Below are positions 9,765 through 20,755 of a stretch of DNA of 64,000 nt, in pieces. A model generated the notes under the pieces. The model was not told the DNA's origin and searched no databases. It saw only the letters and a program-made list of their open reading frames with translations. The stretch covers positions 48,841,346 to 48,905,345 of the forward strand of contig NC_087064.1 in assembly GCF_963678635.1 (NCBI RefSeq), in the 5' to 3' direction. This stretch comes from Symsagittifera roscoffensis. Taxonomy: Eukaryota > Xenacoelomorpha > Acoela > Convolutidae. Position 1 is the first letter of the stretch. Each line of letters starts with the position of its first letter. A program made the position numbers and the translations under genes.

Positions 9765-11836
9765 AAAGGCTTCGAATGCTCTTAATTGATTTTATACAAT
9801 ATGATTTTCCTACTTTTAAAAACCGATAGAAATATTCAAAAAAGATGAAATAATGTTTTTTGTTAGACATTTTAAACTTCCACCCACCCATTTTCCACCC
9901 ACGTGCTTTGAAAAACACAAAATGAGGCAATCAGTTGTGATTCGATTTACATTCTCAAAAAATGTTTCTTGAATAAAAAACGGTCTAAAATTTTGATTTT
10001 TTGTCTAATTTCGAGCGAGTGAGCAGGCTTACATTAGCCTCAATTTAATCCTTCATTTTTTTTCAAGTAAATTAGTTTTTGAAGTTTCCTACTTTTCGAT
10101 CTTTTCTTTTTCGTTTTTCCACTAACTTTTCTAGAAAAGCGGTTTTTTTAATTTGCCTGGCTTACGATGCTGTCAAATATAGTTAAGTTTTAGTTTTTTG
10201 TTCAGTTTTTTTTTGTCACAGAACGCAGAACAAACGACACTAGTTTGAAAAAAAAACTTGGTTACATATGAATCAAATCTCAAAAAGCGACGTTCATAGC
10301 CGTGAATTTGAGCACTTGATCCGAATTGCAATTAAAAACTGATGAAAATATGCTTGAATAGGCAAAGATTAAGGTAAAAGTAAAAACCAACGAACATTTT
10401 TCAGACATCGATTTTTTTAAATTAGCAAGGGGAGTAGAACCAATGGCGTCATTGCCGTGCGGGAAAAATGCACACTATAGGCTCATCTAGTTACTTTTAA
10501 ACACGACTTTTTATTTATCAAAATACCTTTGTTTAATTGATGGAACCAACTAATGGAGTTCAGCGTTTTTTGAGCCCGCTGTGACATTTGATTTAAAAAA
10601 GGCACCATTTAAATATCACTATTTAGTGTGCAATTTGTTTTTTTTCTATCTGCTTGAGCAAGTTAAGCTTAGTCAATTTCAGGATGCGACATTTAAAGCC
10701 TAGTTGGATACGTTCTGTTATCAATGAATTCGATGCATTAGTTCAGATAGTCCACTGATGAAGTCCGTTCATAAATCTGTTCAGTTATCTGATAAGAAAG
10801 ACTGGCACATTGAACACAATTTTAGATACTCCTAGGCATTTTCCGAGTCATATATTTTAAATCAAATCGGGGTTTAAAATAGTGGACTTACAAATGCCAA
10901 AAAAATTATTTTCAAATCCTTTTGTCTCAGCTCGCATTAATGAATTGCAATTATCCAAGATCAAAACAATAAAAATGATTTTAATTCAAGTAACTTTCAT
11001 TGGGAAGCAAACTGAAGACGAAAAACTCAAAAAGTTCTCAAAAATTTTGAACCTTTTAAAAAACAGATCAAAAAAATTTTGAGTATTCTTTCAAATGAAA
11101 GTGCGACCCGTAGCAGCACTCAAACAAGTTTGAACCTCGTGTTTTCTCCAAGAAACTATCTTTAACCTGACCAGCGGCTGATAATTGCAACAATTCAAAT
11201 TGATGCTACTCGTTCAACACAAAGAAGCGCTATCATTTCTCTTATTGACTCGATAACGAGAACTCGCCAGTAACTGCGACCTTGAGAAATATACGACAGT
11301 TTCTGACGCCGAAAAGTTTATGGTCCCAGTTTGGCCCAAACCATGTATTGTCCTAGATGGACAAAAAATTGATAGTGTGAAAGCAACTGCAATCAATAAT
11401 AACCTTAAGCGCAGAAAAAAATATAGCATCTTTTGCCGAAAATTGGAAGTGGTCGTTGTAGGTTTTATTGGAAAGCCAAACAGAAGCTAGAGAGCTCAGA
11501 AACCGCATAATGCTGAAGCACAATGCTGAAGCACAATGCTGAAGATCTCGCCGGGGCACTCAACCTATAAACACCCAGAAATACAATAGCCCAACTTCTA
11601 CGCCTCAATTTCTAACGCAAAGACTGTCAAGGTATCATTGACAAAACAACACTACAACCCAGATCGACGTCTCAAAAGCAACTTACGATGATAAAAATTC
11701 TTGCTCGCTGGGAGTCATTTTCCTTTTGAACCATGCCTTCAATCTTAACCCCAATACCTTGGAAGTTAAGGCTGATGTTGCTGGTGCATATGTAATTTTA
11801 TTTTAAAAAATCTAGCAAAAATTTAAATCATATTAA
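9765..11836. other. Non-coding region with a family A repeat copy
   Basis: No supported gene. About 9950-10260 carries repeat family A features: a TTTTTTGTCTAATTTCGAGCGAGTGAGCAGGCTTACA-type block followed by a T-rich stretch and a CACAGAACGCAG block. Around 11500-11545 there is a short triplication of GCTGAAGCACAAT. The rest is AT-rich with only short, low-complexity frames. Confidence 0.5.
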
Positions 11837-12775
11837 CCCGGGTTGACCTCCATACACCGAAAATCGTTATCATACAATTCCATACATCAAGTTTATGGAA
11901 AAATGCTTGTCATACAATTTTCATACAATTTCTAAAAATAGTTGAAAACTGGTATTAACTTATTTCTGTGGATGTTTGATTCTTATAAAACAGTCTGGTG
12001 ATAAAAACTGAGGTTCTCGTTTTTTTGAAAAAAATGCTTATCATACAATTCCCATATATGGGAATTGTATGACTGGCATTTTTTTGATGGCGACACAAAA
12101 AAATTTTCAAGTAATTTTGAAAATTTGGCCCAAAAAATTTTTTGTTTTATTTTCAACCGCAAATCGAATTTCGTACGCAAACAAACATTTTTCGAAATTT
12201 TTTTTTTTGCATGCAAAATTTAATATTTTGTGTGCATAACGTAGTCCTGGATACGATAAAATTGGCTTTTATTTTCTTTTCACTTAAATTTTTTTTTCAA
12301 AAACGCTAAAAATTTCTATTTCTTTTGTATGGGGTGTTAATGTAAGCCTTGATCAATGTCTGATAACTTGAAAATTCAAAAATTTAAAATAATCATCATT
12401 AAAAAATTTTGCCAAAAAATAAAAGTTCGTTACTTTTGTTATATCAATTGTGAAAAACATCCAAATTCAGGTCGTTTGCTTTGCATTGTATATGTAAGAC
12501 CGTCCAACCTTTGGTGTTTTGAGTAACCAAGGTCTTTGTCACTTGTGTTCGGTTGCGAACACAACCAAAAACTTTTCAGAAACTAAATTTTGAAAGAAAA
12601 AATCAAAATTTTTGGTTTATGGAAAAACACCTATCATACAATATTCATTTATGGAAAAATCTTTATCATAGAGATTTCATACAATGTTCTGTACGTATGA
12701 CATTGTATGGAATTGTATGACAAGAAGTTTTTCATAAATGGAAATTGTATGATTAGAAGTTTTGGTCAACCCGGG
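11837..12775. mobile_element. Non-autonomous TIR element with repeated TCATACAATT motifs
   Basis: The block is bounded by perfect 12-bp inverted repeats, CCCGGGTTGACC at 11837-11848 and GGTCAACCCGGG at 12764-12775. The interior is packed with TCATACAATT and its complement AATTGTATGA, concentrated near both ends, and includes a perfect 32-bp palindrome. There is no transposase-like frame. A target duplication is not evident. The superfamily is unknown. Confidence 0.6.
12041..12072. repeat. Perfect 32-bp palindrome
   Basis: TCATACAATTCCCATA is followed immediately by its reverse complement TATGGGAATTGTATGA with no loop. It lies inside the TIR element and is built from the same TCATACAATT unit that is repeated across it. 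It could form a cruciform or be a transposase-binding array. Confidence 0.9.
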
Positions 12776-13019
12776 AACTTGGTGGCACTGAGGGTCATAT
12801 AAAGCATAGAATAAAAATATGAAACAATTACATCCTTCTCTATGTAACTTTTGGCCCACCATGTTAGCGAGAGCCTTGTGGTTTCTAGCTGAGCGCTTGC
12901 GTCTTATTTTTGCATTTGACTCTCAAATGTGTGTGACCACTCCAACGCCAGTTTCTTTGTTTCATTTGAACATTAAGTGGCTCCTTATTGCCGCCCTTTC
13001 AAAACTCTACATTTGAGAC

Positions 13020-13830
13020 CCTGTCAAACTAGCGGATGTTTACTTTTCGACGTGGACATCTTTTAACTTAGTTCAGAAAAACCTTTGATGGTCACGCACC
13101 ACATTTCTGAGCCATACAACAAAACGGATTTCAAAATGTACTGAAATAAATATACGCAACTTTGTTCGCATCGAAATAAAAAACGAACTCAAAAGGTGTA
13201 TCAAGATCGCAAACGCTTGTCTAGCTTTCATAATACTGCAACTTATGTCTAATCAATTCCTCCGGTGACAGTCACCTGGCTGCCCAAATGACTGAATTTT
13301 GCAACATCTTCTAAATTTTGTTCAACATTTTAATTTTTGCACTCTGATCAGTATTAAGGCCTATAATTTTCTTTTTATCTACCAACAGACTCCGCAATCG
13401 CTGACAACGTGTTCAGTTTGAACTGTAAATTTTTCAGCTGTGACCCAAAAGAGCAAGGTAATCTGCATTTTCTTGAACATACAGTGTACGCCTAAGGTGA
13501 TTTCAAAATCATTCGTTAATCTTCCACCTTGAATAACTTGAAAAGAGAAAATTTCATGAAGTGCGTCGATCATGTTTACGAAATGCGGTGGTAGGTCATG
13601 AGGCTGTTAATAGCCTCCACGTTAAAACTATCAAAGGCTTTCTCGAAATCGAAAAAACAGATATACATGAACTCTGCCATTCTTTTGATTCCTCCAGTAT
13701 GATTCTGAGAGGAGGAATCTGATTATTACAAAAACTAGTTCTCCAAAAACCGACTTGTTTTTACCTAATACAAAGCAGCAAAATTCCCGGCCATTTATCG
13801 CAGCGCGATGGATCACCGATCTTAGGCACT
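13020..13830 (-). pseudogene. Non-LTR retrotransposon reverse transcriptase remnant
   Basis: On the minus strand about 13680-13560 reads F-F-D-F-E-K-A-F-D-S-F, the motif A of non-LTR RT. It is followed by I-D-A-L-H-E-I-F-S-F-Q-V-I and G-G-R-L-T-N-D-F-E-I-T-L-G-V, the usual block before the catalytic region. About 13230-13090 reads K-A-R-Q-A-F-A-I-L and M-R-T-K-L-R-I-F, then an L-L-Y-G-S-E-M-W block in another frame, the conserved post-RT segment. Frameshifts and stops separate the parts and the Y-x-D-D box is not clean. It abuts the TSD of Gypsy C at 13852. Confidence 0.75.
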
Positions 13831-13856
13831 TTCACTTGCAGTTTCTTCTTCTAGTC

Positions 13857-14102
13857 TGTCATCCGGCACGGATCGATAAACTTTGATGCATTTATATATA
13901 CTTAATTCACCATGTGAGTAAACCATATGTTTGGTCGATTTATCTTGTGAAGGCGCCAAACCAGTGAGCTCTATGAGCAGTAGCTCAGACGTCAATAATT
14001 GATTTTATGAATCAGTCGTTTTGTCCCGCATACGCAAGAGATCTTGTTTATCAATCCGTTTTGGATTCAGTAACCAACACGTTCATACACCGCGGTATGA
14101 TA
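13857..14102 (+). repeat. 5' LTR of Gypsy C
   Basis: Starts TGTCATCCGGC and ends GGTATGATA. It matches 20506-20750 and, more distantly, the LTR of element B, which starts TGTCGTCCGGCC. A shared GGATCGATAAACT block lies near the start of the C and B LTRs. Confidence 0.9.
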
Positions 14103-14120
14103 TGGCGCAGTCAGCAGGAT
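14103..14120 (+). promoter_or_regulatory. Primer binding site of Gypsy C
   Basis: TGGCGCAGTCAGCAGGAT directly follows the LTR. It is of the same type as in elements A and B and similar to the tRNA-Ser site of 17.6/297. Together with the last A of the LTR it forms the gag start codon ATGGCGCAG. Confidence 0.8.
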
Positions 14121-14867
14121 TTTCGAAAAACCCCTTAAACATTATTCCATTTTGTGAGAAGGCGTCTGCTGAACCACCATTAGAATGATCTAAACAGGCA
14201 GCAATTTTTGAGATGACAGCGTTTGCAAAAGATGGCATCGAGATACGAAACTTGTTAAGAGCTAAGCCACCACTAATCGAACCCGCTGAACCTATTTATG
14301 AAATCAAAACAACGGGTGAGACGGAGGCGCAGAAGAAAAATCGTGACGTAAGAAACCAAGAGAAGCGAGTTTGTTGGGAAAACCGCGTGCAAAAAGCCAG
14401 AGAAAAAGAGTTTTGCGCAACTTGTTCCGTTGGGACGAGGCGGACGTAAAAGTTCGCGGTTGCTTTTTCCTGCGCCTCGGTGCGGAGGGACAGCGACAGG
14501 CTCAGCAAAAGAGGCCCAACCTCAACTTGCACAGTGTTTCCACAAAAGACCTTATAACGAATTTTGAAGACATTTTTGTGACCACAAAGATTCGAACGAT
14601 ACAACTTTTATCTATAGAAAAGAAAAAAAACACAATATCTCGGACAATTCCACGCCGATCTAGTTGAACTGTATTCAAGAGACGACTGAAGAGATCGAGA
14701 GGAAGAGTGGGTGAGAGACATGTTTACTGCTCACATGCACAACGAGAAAATTGCGGAAGACCTATTAGCCGAAGCGCGAAGCCCTCAAGATACATACAAA
14801 TATGCAATCCGCCGAGAAAAAAAAATCGAACATAATCAAACAATGAGAAAAAAAACATTCGGAGGAC

Positions 14868-14897
14868 AAACAACAACAACAACAACAACAACAACAC
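14868..14897 (+). repeat. (ACA)n microsatellite in gag
   Basis: About nine consecutive ACA/CAA triplets inside the gag region of element C. In the local frame they encode a threonine run. Coordinates are approximate to a few bases. Confidence 0.8.
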
Positions 14898-15287
14898 AGC
14901 AAGAAACAATACACTACATCAAGCCACGTGGTCGAGGTAACTACACAAACAATTAGAGCTCATAAAGAGGTCAAGGCATATTACGCAGTAGACCATATAC
15001 GCGTGGAACACAGAACACAAGAGGTCAACAATCATAAACCAACTACAATACACAAAAGTAATGTTACAAGTGCGGCTACCAAACTATTGATAGTCGTGCC
15101 CAGCAAACGGGGCCCTTTTGCAAAAGTATGTAGATCTACGATCGTAAATTGTTTGGAGGAACGGAATGACGAACAACAAGAAGAAATTTAACCTGAAAAC
15201 GACACAACAGATAATGACCCAGTGGCGTTAGCGGAAATTAAATCCAAAGATAGTTGAGAAGAACACAAAATTGACAAACTTTCGATT

Positions 15288-15533
15288 ATGGCAATTTCAG
15301 AAGAGTTTGAGGTGGAAAACTCAGCCAGCTTGTTGGAAGATGACCTAAATGGAAACATCGTAAAATTGAAAACTAAAATGGAGGACAAACTCGCCATCGC
15401 CGACTTCGGAAGTTCAATGTCATTACTCAATGAAAAAACGGCTTTGCGACTACAAGAAAATGACATGTCAACAAAAATCAAATTTTTTCCATCGGAAGAC
15501 GCGGCTAGAATTGTTATAATGGTGAATACATAA
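15288..15533 (+). pseudogene. Aspartic protease remnant of Gypsy C
   Basis: An 81-codon frame contains I-A-D-F-G-S-S-M-S-L-L, which corresponds to the retroviral-type active site D-[ST]-G-S-x-x-S-L-L with phenylalanine in place of S/T. It follows the acidic end of gag and precedes RT, as expected. The substitution and the early stop make it inactive. Confidence 0.65.
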
Positions 15534-15769
15534 TTCCAAAAGAAAGACTGTTTATTGCGATAGAATGTGGAGGCTGGACACTACAATCAGCCCCGTTCAT
15601 CATTATGGATGACCAAAAACAAACATAATAGGTAGAAACATATTAACGCAAATTGAGATCAAATTGAAAAAAGAAAAACCAAAACTATATCAAACGATGA
15701 GTATACAAGAAACGGAAGAATCAAAATCGAAAATCAAACAGAGGCTTAAAGATAATTTCTAACAGTTTT

Positions 15770-16590
15770 GTATTTGAATCGGAAAATCAAAACTCACGTA
15801 ATGCGAACCCAATTCAGCAAAAACGCACTACTCATTCAGCAAAAAGGGCGCAAAAAGGGCCCCATACATCTGCAGGAGCGGGTTGAAAAAGAACTCAACA
15901 ATTTTAATGGACCAAAACCACATAATCAAATTAAACAAATGTTCATATCGACAATTCATTGATTCAATAGTTATAACCGTGAAAAAGTACCAGACAGTCA
16001 AGTTGGCCTTTGATTCTAAAAAGCTAAACAAATTTATTCACAAAAATAATTACCAGATACCAAACATAGATTTCTTTTAGGACTATATTGCACAGATGGT
16101 CAAATCAGACAAGTCACAACAAACAGTTTTTCTACGCTTGATCTCCGGTACGCTTATTCACAGAATCCGTTTGACCAAATAACCAGAGAACAATGCAATT
16201 TTAGACTCATCGAAGCCAAAGCCACAGAGACTTATCAGTTTCGAACCGGATTTTACGGTCTCACAGACCTTTCGGTCGAACTCCAGATGACAAATAACTT
16301 AAAGCTCACAAATCGCTCAAAGAGATCCGCTTATCTAGATGAATATGGATAATAACGAAAGGATCACTCGAGCTACATGAAGAAAAATTTACAAACAGTC
16401 CTGACAAAATTAGACGAAGAAAACCTCACAATATCCCATGACAACTGTGAGTTTGCATGTCAACAAATTGAATAACTAGGGTACAAAATCAACAGTAAGG
16501 GAACTAAACCACTAAAAAAACAGAGGCTATTGGAAGTTTATCACCATCAAAAACTTTTAAACAATTAAAAAATTTCATGGGTTCTTCACA
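15770..16590 (+). pseudogene. Reverse transcriptase remnant of Gypsy C
   Basis: Frames at 15768-15962 and 15883-16080 carry V-K-L-A-F-D-S-K-K-L-N, H-K-N-N-Y-Q-I-P-N-I-D. Near 16245 comes F-Y-G-L-T-D-L-S-V-E-L-Q. The catalytic Y-x-D-D area near 16336-16355 is broken by a frameshift but is followed by I-I-T-K-G-S-L-E-L-H-E-E. A thumb segment L-G-Y-K-I-N-S-K-G lies near 16480. Motif order matches Gypsy RT. Confidence 0.8.
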
Positions 16591-16599
16591 TCACCTAAT

Positions 16600-17150
16600 A
16601 CGTTACATTCCTAACTTAGCACAAACCGCCGCCGCTCTACGTCTATTTCTAAGAAAACAGAAAAGCACAAACCAATTGACTGGAAACCTGAACACAACAC
16701 AGCATTCAATAACATTATAAAACTAGTTTCAGAAAAAAAACACAAAAAAAAAACATTTTGGAAAGAACCTAGATTCCGGCGTGGAATTCCTCTACGTCAA
16801 GCTTAGGGGCGGCAATAAAGCAAAATTCTCCGGAAGGCTTGATGGCCATAGCTTTTGTTTTACGTTCCCTTTATTCACTAAAGAAATATATTCAGTAATC
16901 GAATTAGAATTAAGCAGGGGTCGTTTGGGCCATCGAAAATTTTAAATACTACCTATATGGAAATTTTTTTTCCATCATCACAGACAATCAAGCTTCTAGC
17001 ACACTAAGCGCAAGCGAAAGAGCAAAACCTAGGCAGAGCAGGTTAACCCGATGGATTGACCGGCTAATTTCATTTAAGTTTGACATTGAATACCTGGCGG
17101 GAGATGAAATGGGGCTAGTAGACTAGATGTCTAGTTGGATTAGCAATTTC
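16600..17150 (+). pseudogene. RNase H remnant of Gypsy C
   Basis: Visible blocks across several frames are I-R-Y-I-P-N-L-A-Q near 16600, Y-S-V-I-E-L-E-L near 16890, I-I-T-D-N-Q-A near 16975, R-L-T-R-W-I-D-R-L-I near 17045 and an F-D-I-E-Y-L-A-G-D-E-M stretch near 17080. This is the order seen in Gypsy RNase H. Stops and frameshifts are frequent. Confidence 0.75.
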
Positions 17151-17159
17151 CCCTAGCGC

Positions 17160-18040
17160 GTACGACTAGAATTTCTAGTGGAATCAATTAATTTAATCAT
17201 TAACAACCTCGAAAATGGTTGACAACGTCATACTGAAAAATCTAGCCAATCAGAACAAGGCACCATATCGGCTGATCAAAAAGCGCGAGGAATATAAAAG
17301 ATCGCTAACGAGCACTTCGAACTCTCAATTGAAATTTGATTATTCTGCAAATTCCGGAAGCGGTCAATCTCAAACATCCAAATCAAATCAGTTCTGCTTA
17401 AAACCACCCTAATTACAGACAGCTAAGATTCAGTCGTTAAAAAATTCAGTCCTAAATAATAATTCTAAACATTCTGTCAATATTATCTACAGACAAGAGC
17501 AAATGAGTCGAAAGGCGGACTGGAAGGGATTCAAAGGTGTCCTCCTCCCGTACGACGTGAATACGCTTGAGGTGCGAGGCAGAAAAGAAATCAAATGGCT
17601 AGGCTCATCAGACAGAGAGGGAAGATTGTCCGACCCAGGGTGTCACAAGGGAAAACCAGCCACAAAGTAACAAAAAACAGTCACCACGCCCCTAACAACA
17701 GTAGAAGTTATAGAAGCACGAGAGCTCTTATCATCGAAACCCAAAAAGCAATCGAACTTCCCGAAAATTGTGTTTAGCAAAATCACACCAGTCACCGATA
17801 CACAACCATTAGCAACACTAACAAAAATGGCAACCTAAGCAGCGCAGACGGAGAAAACTGTGATGATATTCACCAGTCAAACCAAATTTTCCATCCACGA
17901 GAATTATGAGTACGATGTACGCCGCGTGAGCCCGACCCCATGCAGTCAAGAAGAACTCATTCCAAACCTTGAACCTCCCACCATGACGAACACGCATCAA
18001 TTGCAACTATAAACCAGCCATCACTTGATTACAGAGGGAA
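17160..18040 (+). pseudogene. RNase H-integrase linker of Gypsy C, decayed
   Basis: The stretch shows only short, polar frames (rich in S, N, K, Q and T), for example 17215-17412 and 17595-17777, with no recognisable domain. Position suggests the same kind of extended linker as between RNase H and integrase in element A. Confidence 0.4.
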
Positions 18041-19480
18041 TCAACTCAACAATTGACCAAAGTGCGAATAGCGAGTCAGAGGACACACCGCTATTTCGAC
18101 GAAAACTACAAAAAGTACTCGGGGTACGATTCATTGCCGCCACCACCATGAAGGACAGAAATTTCACACACTTTGTCAAGAAACGAGAGTGGGAGGTCAT
18201 AAAGACTTCGTACGGAGAATACTGATTCAAAATACAAAATAGGCTGAAGACTGTTTGCTGATAGACTAAACAAGCGTCACCCCAACACAAACATTACTGG
18301 ACAGTTTGCACCTGACCCATCCTGGATCGGCGGCCATGTTGGATCTGTGCCAGCACGCGTGGTTTCCACACGATTGTTCAATAGTTCAAAAGGCACTAAT
18401 GTAAACCTTGCACAGACCAAGTTAAAAACCTCAAACTAACTATTGCAAAACAACACTTCGTTCCAAATGGAACCGGTAGTCGAACCTAATGAAGAAGTAC
18501 AATTATATCTTGCCGGGCCCTCCCTGATGAACTAAAAAAGGCGCATACATCTAGGTTGCAAAAGATAAAGGGTCAAAAAAGCCCAGGGCAAAAGTCGTGT
18601 CGAACACAACGGCGGATATTGCCGTAAAAACTTTTGCAAAGAAATATTTCGGATAATGGGGTACCGCGACGTCTAATGGGGTACCGCGAAGTCTAAGAAA
18701 CGTTTAGGGCTAAGTATTTTCAACTGTTTTGTAACTCAAATAACATCAAATTATTTTTTGCACCGGTAGACGACCATAGAGCAATAGGGGTGGTAGAGAC
18801 ATTGATCCAAACGGTAAAACGGAGACAAGGGGTGATGAGAATAGATAAAACAAACACACCAAATAAACTTGCCACGAACATAGCCAAACTAAAAAAAAAA
18901 CATTACGTATCACACCCCACGGAGTAACAAAAACTTCACCGTTTGAAGCACGCATGGGTAGAAAACCGAATACAACTCTCTCTCTCTAACTTAGCAACGA
19001 GTAGCTCCCCCAACAACCTTAACTGGGAAAAAGCAAAACACGCATGTTTAGATCGAAACAACCTCACAAAAACGCCTCTACCAGCGAAAATCAAGCACAA
19101 TTAACATTGAAGTGTCAATCAAGCGACGCACAACATTACACACGAATCTCCAATTGGCGAAAAAATCTCCACCACATCATCAGCAATGAACATCAGGGGC
19201 GAAAACTAGACGAGCCATTTAAGAACATTTAAGGATAAGCTAAACGTAAGATAAAAGGGGGTACAGGAACCAGTAGACAAACGAATAGAGCAAGTAGCAA
19301 GAAAAACAATCCGATTAGCTACCAAGGTAAGAACCCTTGGACTTTCGAACAAAAAACAACCATTGACGAAAACAATTTTAACTTATACGCCACACACCGC
19401 GTGGGAACAAACGTTCGGGAAACATCCCAGATTACTAAGAAATAACGGAGTCTTCTAATCCTCTAATATAAAGGCCTTGC
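18040..19480 (+). pseudogene. Integrase remnant of Gypsy C
   Basis: Near 18265-18310 a degraded zinc-binding segment (H-P-N-T-N-I-T-G-Q-F in mixed frames) is visible. Near 18485 the frame reads V-V-E-P-N-E-E-V-Q-L, matching B just before its integrase core D. Near 18768 comes D-D-H-R-A-I-G-V-V-E-T, the catalytic E region, then K-T-N-T-P-N-K-L-A and L-N-W-E-K-A-K-H-A. Multiple stops show it is dead. Confidence 0.75.
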
Positions 19481-20470
19481 AGAACTTCACGGTTAAGTGA
19501 TTACGATGCATTCAAATCCGCACGGAGATAGGACCTTGCCTACGTTTTTTTAGAAATTGAGCAACCCAACGCACCCCAGCATCCGATGTTTAAAGAGGAC
19601 GCTGAAACAGGTTTCCCGAAAAGACTCACAAGGAAGGAGTAGGCCGCAGGACAATAGATCAGCCCAACAAAGCGACGAATCAAGCCTACAGGGAAACGAA
19701 CGGGCGGCCGACCTACCCGCGTGACACACCCAACAAGAGGAATGAGCCTCCAAGTGGAGAAAAAATGAAGACTGGGACGTCCAAAGCCATCCCCACGGAA
19801 AGTTCCGACAGTATGGAGGATGAAGAAGAAAAATTGTCGACAACGTCGGAGATCTTGGCACCGTCGCCGAAACGGTTAAACCAAAAGAAAAAACCACTAA
19901 TAGCTCTTTTCACCGAGCCAACCAGAAAATCGGTACGAACTCGCCAATCATCATTGGCCAACGCATTTGGAAGCCCCATACCAATAAACGCGATCAAAGA
20001 AATGAAACTAGGATCCAAAAAGAAAAAACAATTCAATATCAAGTCACCCACGGAAGGAACACAATCACCTCCAAAGACAAACCTAAAATCGCTAATCCAG
20101 AAAATAGGCTTTTCGGACAAAACGCCAGAGTACCAGGCGTGCATGAAACTCCTCGAGGCAATCAGTCCGAAAAACAAAACTAGAAATCAAGAAGAAACGG
20201 AAATTATTGACCTTATCTGTAGTGGATAGCTCGGAAAAAGACACGACTGAAATATTTTTCATTGGAAAGACAGGCGGAAAAGACGAAACAGAAGCAAAAG
20301 AAAACGACGACGAGACAAATGAGGAACAAGAAAAACGAACGGAGAATGATAACAACAATGAAGATGACAAGAAAATTGCCACACAACAGACCAGAAATGA
20401 CGTAACCAATAGAAGGACAAGAAATATGGAATACAAGGAGAGTCCCCTTGGGACTATAAACTCAAATTAA
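19480..20470 (+). pseudogene. Accessory ORF downstream of integrase, Gypsy C
   Basis: Three frames in series. About 19550-19640 reads Y-V-F-L-E-I-E-Q-P-N-A-P-Q-H-P-M-F. The 154-codon frame at 19765-20229 contains A-P-S-P-K-R-L-N-Q-K, R-Q-S-S-L-A-N-A-F-G, L-K-S-L-I-Q-K-I-G-F and Y-Q-A-C-M-K-L-L-E-A-I-S-P-K-N. The frame at 20207-20470 is acidic and ends E-S-P-L-G-T-I. The same blocks occur in the same order in element B (49501-48525). I recognise no domain. It may be the tail of Pol or a separate protein in the env position, and the basic N-part and acidic C-part suggest a nucleic-acid or chromatin partner (inference). Confidence 0.65.
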
Positions 20471-20505
20471 AACTTTTTTGCTTATATCTTTTCTCCTAGT
20501 TGGAA

Positions 20506-20750
20506 TGTTATCCTGCAGGGATAGATAAACTTTGATGCATTTATTTATACTTAACTCACAATGTGAGTAAACCATTTGTTTGGTCGATTGACCTTGTACA
20601 GGCGCCAAGCCAGTGATCTCTATGAGCAGTAGCTCAGACGTCAAAAAATGGTTTGATGAATCAGTTGCTTTGTCTCGCTTACGCAAGAGATCTTGTTCAT
20701 CAATCCTTTTGGATTTAGTAACCAACACGTTCATACACCGCGGTATGACA
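20506..20750 (+). repeat. 3' LTR of Gypsy C
   Basis: Starts TGTTATCCTGC, ends GGTATGACA and is followed by the TSD TAGTC. The match to 13857-14102 includes the GATAAACTTTGATGCATTTAT block and the CACACC-type end, with many substitutions. Confidence 0.9.
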
Positions 20751-20755
20751 TAGTC

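Larger units (their letters stand above)
14102..15190 (+). pseudogene. Gag of Gypsy C
   Basis: Translation from 14102 reads M-A-Q-S-A-G-F-S-K-N-P-L-N-I, then E-K-A-S-A-E-P-P-L-E and a stop where element B has tryptophan. It continues as F-A-K-D-G-I-E-I-R-N-L-L-R-A. Later frames are highly charged (E, K, R, Q rich), contain a CAA/ACA triplet repeat near 14868-14897 that encodes T or Q runs, and end in a degraded zinc knuckle with C-Y-K-C-G-Y near 15075. Several frameshifts occur. Confidence 0.75.
13857..20750 (+). mobile_element. Ty3/Gypsy LTR retrotransposon C (decayed)
   Basis: A 6.9-kb plus-strand element with two LTRs of about 245 bp and the 5-bp duplication TAGTC (13852-13856 and 20751-20755). 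It keeps recognisable gag, protease, RT, RNase H, integrase and a downstream accessory ORF region, but nearly every frame is broken. The LTRs are clearly diverged, so the insertion is old. Its gag start, integrase and accessory ORF closely match element B on the minus strand at 48530-50953. Confidence 0.92.

Noticed and set aside
10882-11082. 66-codon plus-strand frame as a gene
   Set aside because: AT-rich, lysine/asparagine/isoleucine-rich and without motif, conserved neighbour or splice site.
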